Of a stretch of DNA of 64,000 nt, positions 61,701 to 64,000 are shown one piece after another. The DNA is taken from contig WHVA01000018.1 of assembly GCA_015179125.1 (NCBI GenBank), positions 432,775-496,774 of the forward strand. Reading direction: 5' to 3'. Positions within the stretch are counted from its first letter, which is position 1. Each line of letters starts with the position of its first letter. Under the pieces are notes generated by a model. It saw nothing but the letters and a program-made list of their open reading frames with translations. It was not told the DNA's origin and did no database searches. The position numbers and the translations under genes are program-made. Source of the stretch: Gautieria morchelliformis (taxonomy: Eukaryota > Basidiomycota > Agaricomycetes > Gomphales > Gomphaceae).

Positions 61701-64000
61701 TTTCCGTGCTGTTGGCGAAGGGTCCGAAGGAGCACCTTCGCCAGCGAAGGATTGTCAAGACTTAGACAGCCCTTCCGTGAGACCTTGCACGTTACATTGT
61801 CAAGAGTCATGGCTATTTCGCTACAACTGTAGATAGGGTGAGCCCTGTTTAGGCAAACCCTCTTACCTTGTGAACATTCATTGGTTCACCTATTCGCCGA
61901 ACGGCATACTTATTCGCACAAGTCATTCGGCATTCGCTGTGTTCACTAATACACGATATTAACGCCTGAAAACCAATCTTGACACCACTGTCCTTTCTGA
62001 CCCAAACATAACAACCTATCATGTCGATTATGTCAAGTGTGCTCGTGGCCTGACACACATCATGTCAATTATTTCAAGCTCATGGTTGACATGTATCTTG
62101 TCGATTATTTCAAGTGTGCTCAGGGCTGACACGCATCAAGTCAACTTGTCACGACCGTTCATTTCCGACTCTCAGTTCCGCAACGCCTTCCGCCCCTACG
62201 ATATTTCCGCAACCCTTTCCGCCCCTCCGATATTTCCAACATTCCGCCCATTGTTCTATTCCCTTGTTCTTTCGACTCTATTACTCGGACCCACCGGACC
62301 CGTTTCATCGTTCATCAAAACCACATATCCGGTCACCCTTGTAATTCGTTGTCAGATATGTTTTCCCGACCCTGTATGGGATTCCTGCTTTGCCGGTCAA
62401 ATAGGAGAATTGTATTTTCGAAATAGTGACCTTAAAATATAGCATACAGGCTTTGCTATCATTGGGGATGATCTATTTAAACTTCCTCTAATTTCCTATC
62501 TTTTTTCGCCATTTTTAACGAAGTCCTTGGCCCAAAACACTTCTATTCTGTTGCAGCAGAGTTATGAATCCACATGTACCACAACTCTGCTTATTCAAAC
62601 TCCGACGCGCGCGCGCCCGAACTCGAGCCTGTGGACACTTACGCGCCCACAAACTCTGGCCAACCTACCGGTTCAGACTCAGCACTCTGGAAATAGCAAT
62701 TTATTCCCAAGCCTCCACAACACAGTTTGTGCAATACAAACTCAGCCCAACCTATGCTACCATAGCAACAAGGCTATGCTAGGCTGTGCTGTGCCATGAC
62801 TACACTCCTAAAATAGAATTAGGGTCATGACTCACTGCCAAGCTGGATATTATTGGTCCAAAGTCTTGTGACTTGGGAAATGACTCCTGCATGACTCAGA
62901 GCCTGGCTCGGCACGTGACTCATGCTCGGACTCTGGTGTATCATTGGCTGAGAGGCCTCTTACCAATGAAAGGCTGTGTTGAGCTAATCCTCTTTAAGAA
63001 TAAGGGTGTATCTTATTCTTAGACGTGACTCATGCCTGACTCACTACCCCATTTCTGCATGACTCACCCCCTAATCGTGGGCTGCGATTGGTCAACACGA
63101 GTTCTGACTCATTACCCTTTTTCACTCTGACTCACTACCCCATTTCTGCGTGACTCAGTGCATGACTCACTCCCTAATCGTGAACCGGATTGGCCAACAC
63201 ATGCTCTGACTCACTACCCTATTTCTCTCTGACTCACTACCCCATTTCTTGTGACTCAGTGCATGACTCACACCCAAGTGACTGTGATTGGCCAACACAT
63301 GCTCTGACTCACTACCCTTTTTCTCAATGACTCACTACCCTATTTTTCGTGACTCATTCTAGTCTATTAATAGATGTAGATACAATATAAAAGGAGGCCT
63401 TACTGCCCACCTTTCATCAGCCAATACATCATCATCTACTATCCACGTACCTCGTGTGACTTGCCAAGCTTGCACAGCTTACTAAGCTGCTAACCCCAGC
63501 TAGGGTTATTACACTTACTTAGTGTATTAATTCTCAGTTAAGTAGTTGCGTTTCTACTTAGCCACCCGGACTAACACTCCAGGTGAAATTCTGCAGAGTG
63601 AGTCTGACAATCGATTTCCTTGTCAATTAGCTCTCCAATACCCGAGACGAACTGATCAGTGACTTTCCTGTTCAGTGACTTTCACAAGTCACTTCTTAAA
63701 CCCTAGTCGCTCGTTTATTGCAGTGCATTGACGTTAATCGGGTCAGTCCACTTACAAACTCTCCTGTGAAGCCATTCCTATCTTTTTGGAATACTTGGAC
63801 CCCGATAGTCGTCCTCGAACCTACAGACTTTTAGTTTATTGTTCAGTGCTGCTAAGAAACGTATTGCCTTCCATCCGTATTAACTTGGACTAGTTTTTAC
63901 CGGATTGCAACCAAGGTACAAATATTAAATTATTTCCGGAGTTGTGCTGCAGCATTGTTTAATATTCTTTGAGTTTCGTATACGACACGTTCTGGATAGA

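Larger units (their letters stand above)
51481..62013 (-). mobile_element. Solo LTR, family V, split by two nested X insertions
   Basis: Pieces 51481-51822, 58761-59125 and 61985-62013 join to about 736 bp related (minus strand) to the V LTRs in Helitrons A and D: it starts TGTTAAGACCTG, has a TATATAAACC box at about 51693, and ends ACATAACA. It is more diverged than the other V copies and has no clear target duplication, so it is an older insertion. Confidence 0.65.

Overview
This window looks like transposon-packed chromosomal DNA from a basidiomycete fungus, probably an agaricomycete. Evidence: short GT-AG introns (43-67 bp), a Tad1-like LINE with an RNase H domain, chromodomain Ty3/gypsy elements, a Copia element, RepHel Helitrons and a DDE transposase typical of mushroom genomes. 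I see only four host-gene candidates; everything else recognised is mobile DNA, much of it nested. Organism, families and functions are judged from motifs by eye, with no database search.

Layout. 1-0.64 kb: LINE ORF1 running off the left edge (-). 2.4-5.3 kb: remnants of a ketohexokinase-like pfkB sugar kinase, split by a 1.07-kb repeat (element Y). 5.3-5.76 kb: a small Gln/Asn-rich gene (-) with a LINE (5.79-8.44 kb) landed just upstream of its ATG. 8.4-14.1 kb: a mosaic of two opposite-strand halves of one DDE transposase and minus-strand Helitron fragments, with a solo LTR (family W). 14.1-25.9 kb: a chromovirus I call X (LTR, self-priming site, truncated gag); inside its LTR sit a complete but decayed second chromovirus (P, 14.54-23.13 kb) and a W solo LTR. 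P carries a spliced antisense gene for a Cys6-cluster protein. 26.9-45.6 kb: four Helitrons head to tail (A non-autonomous, B autonomous type, C non-autonomous, D autonomous type) in a single A|T target within another repeat (Z). 46.6-51.3 kb: a host-like island with an aminoglycoside-phosphotransferase-like gene and an 833-bp-armed inverted duplication that includes a small Cys-rich gene. 51.5-62.0 kb: nested LTRs, V containing X containing a very young, nearly intact Copia, and V containing X containing X. 62.4-64 kb: a Z repeat with 17 copies of TGACTCA just upstream of a TATA box.

How it works together. The autonomous-type Helitrons B and D encode HUH-Rep/Pif1 helicase proteins that could in principle mobilise A and C. 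Both chromoviruses show a transcript-start sequence complementary to the base pairs just after the 5' LTR, the hallmark of Tf1/sushi self-priming. The Copia instead has a site matching the anticodon arm of tRNA-Lys(CUU). Perfect target-site duplications at nine nested insertions give a relative order of events, with Copia (LTRs differing at about 2 of 693 positions) the youngest and P (about 20 differences in 549, mostly transitions) much older.
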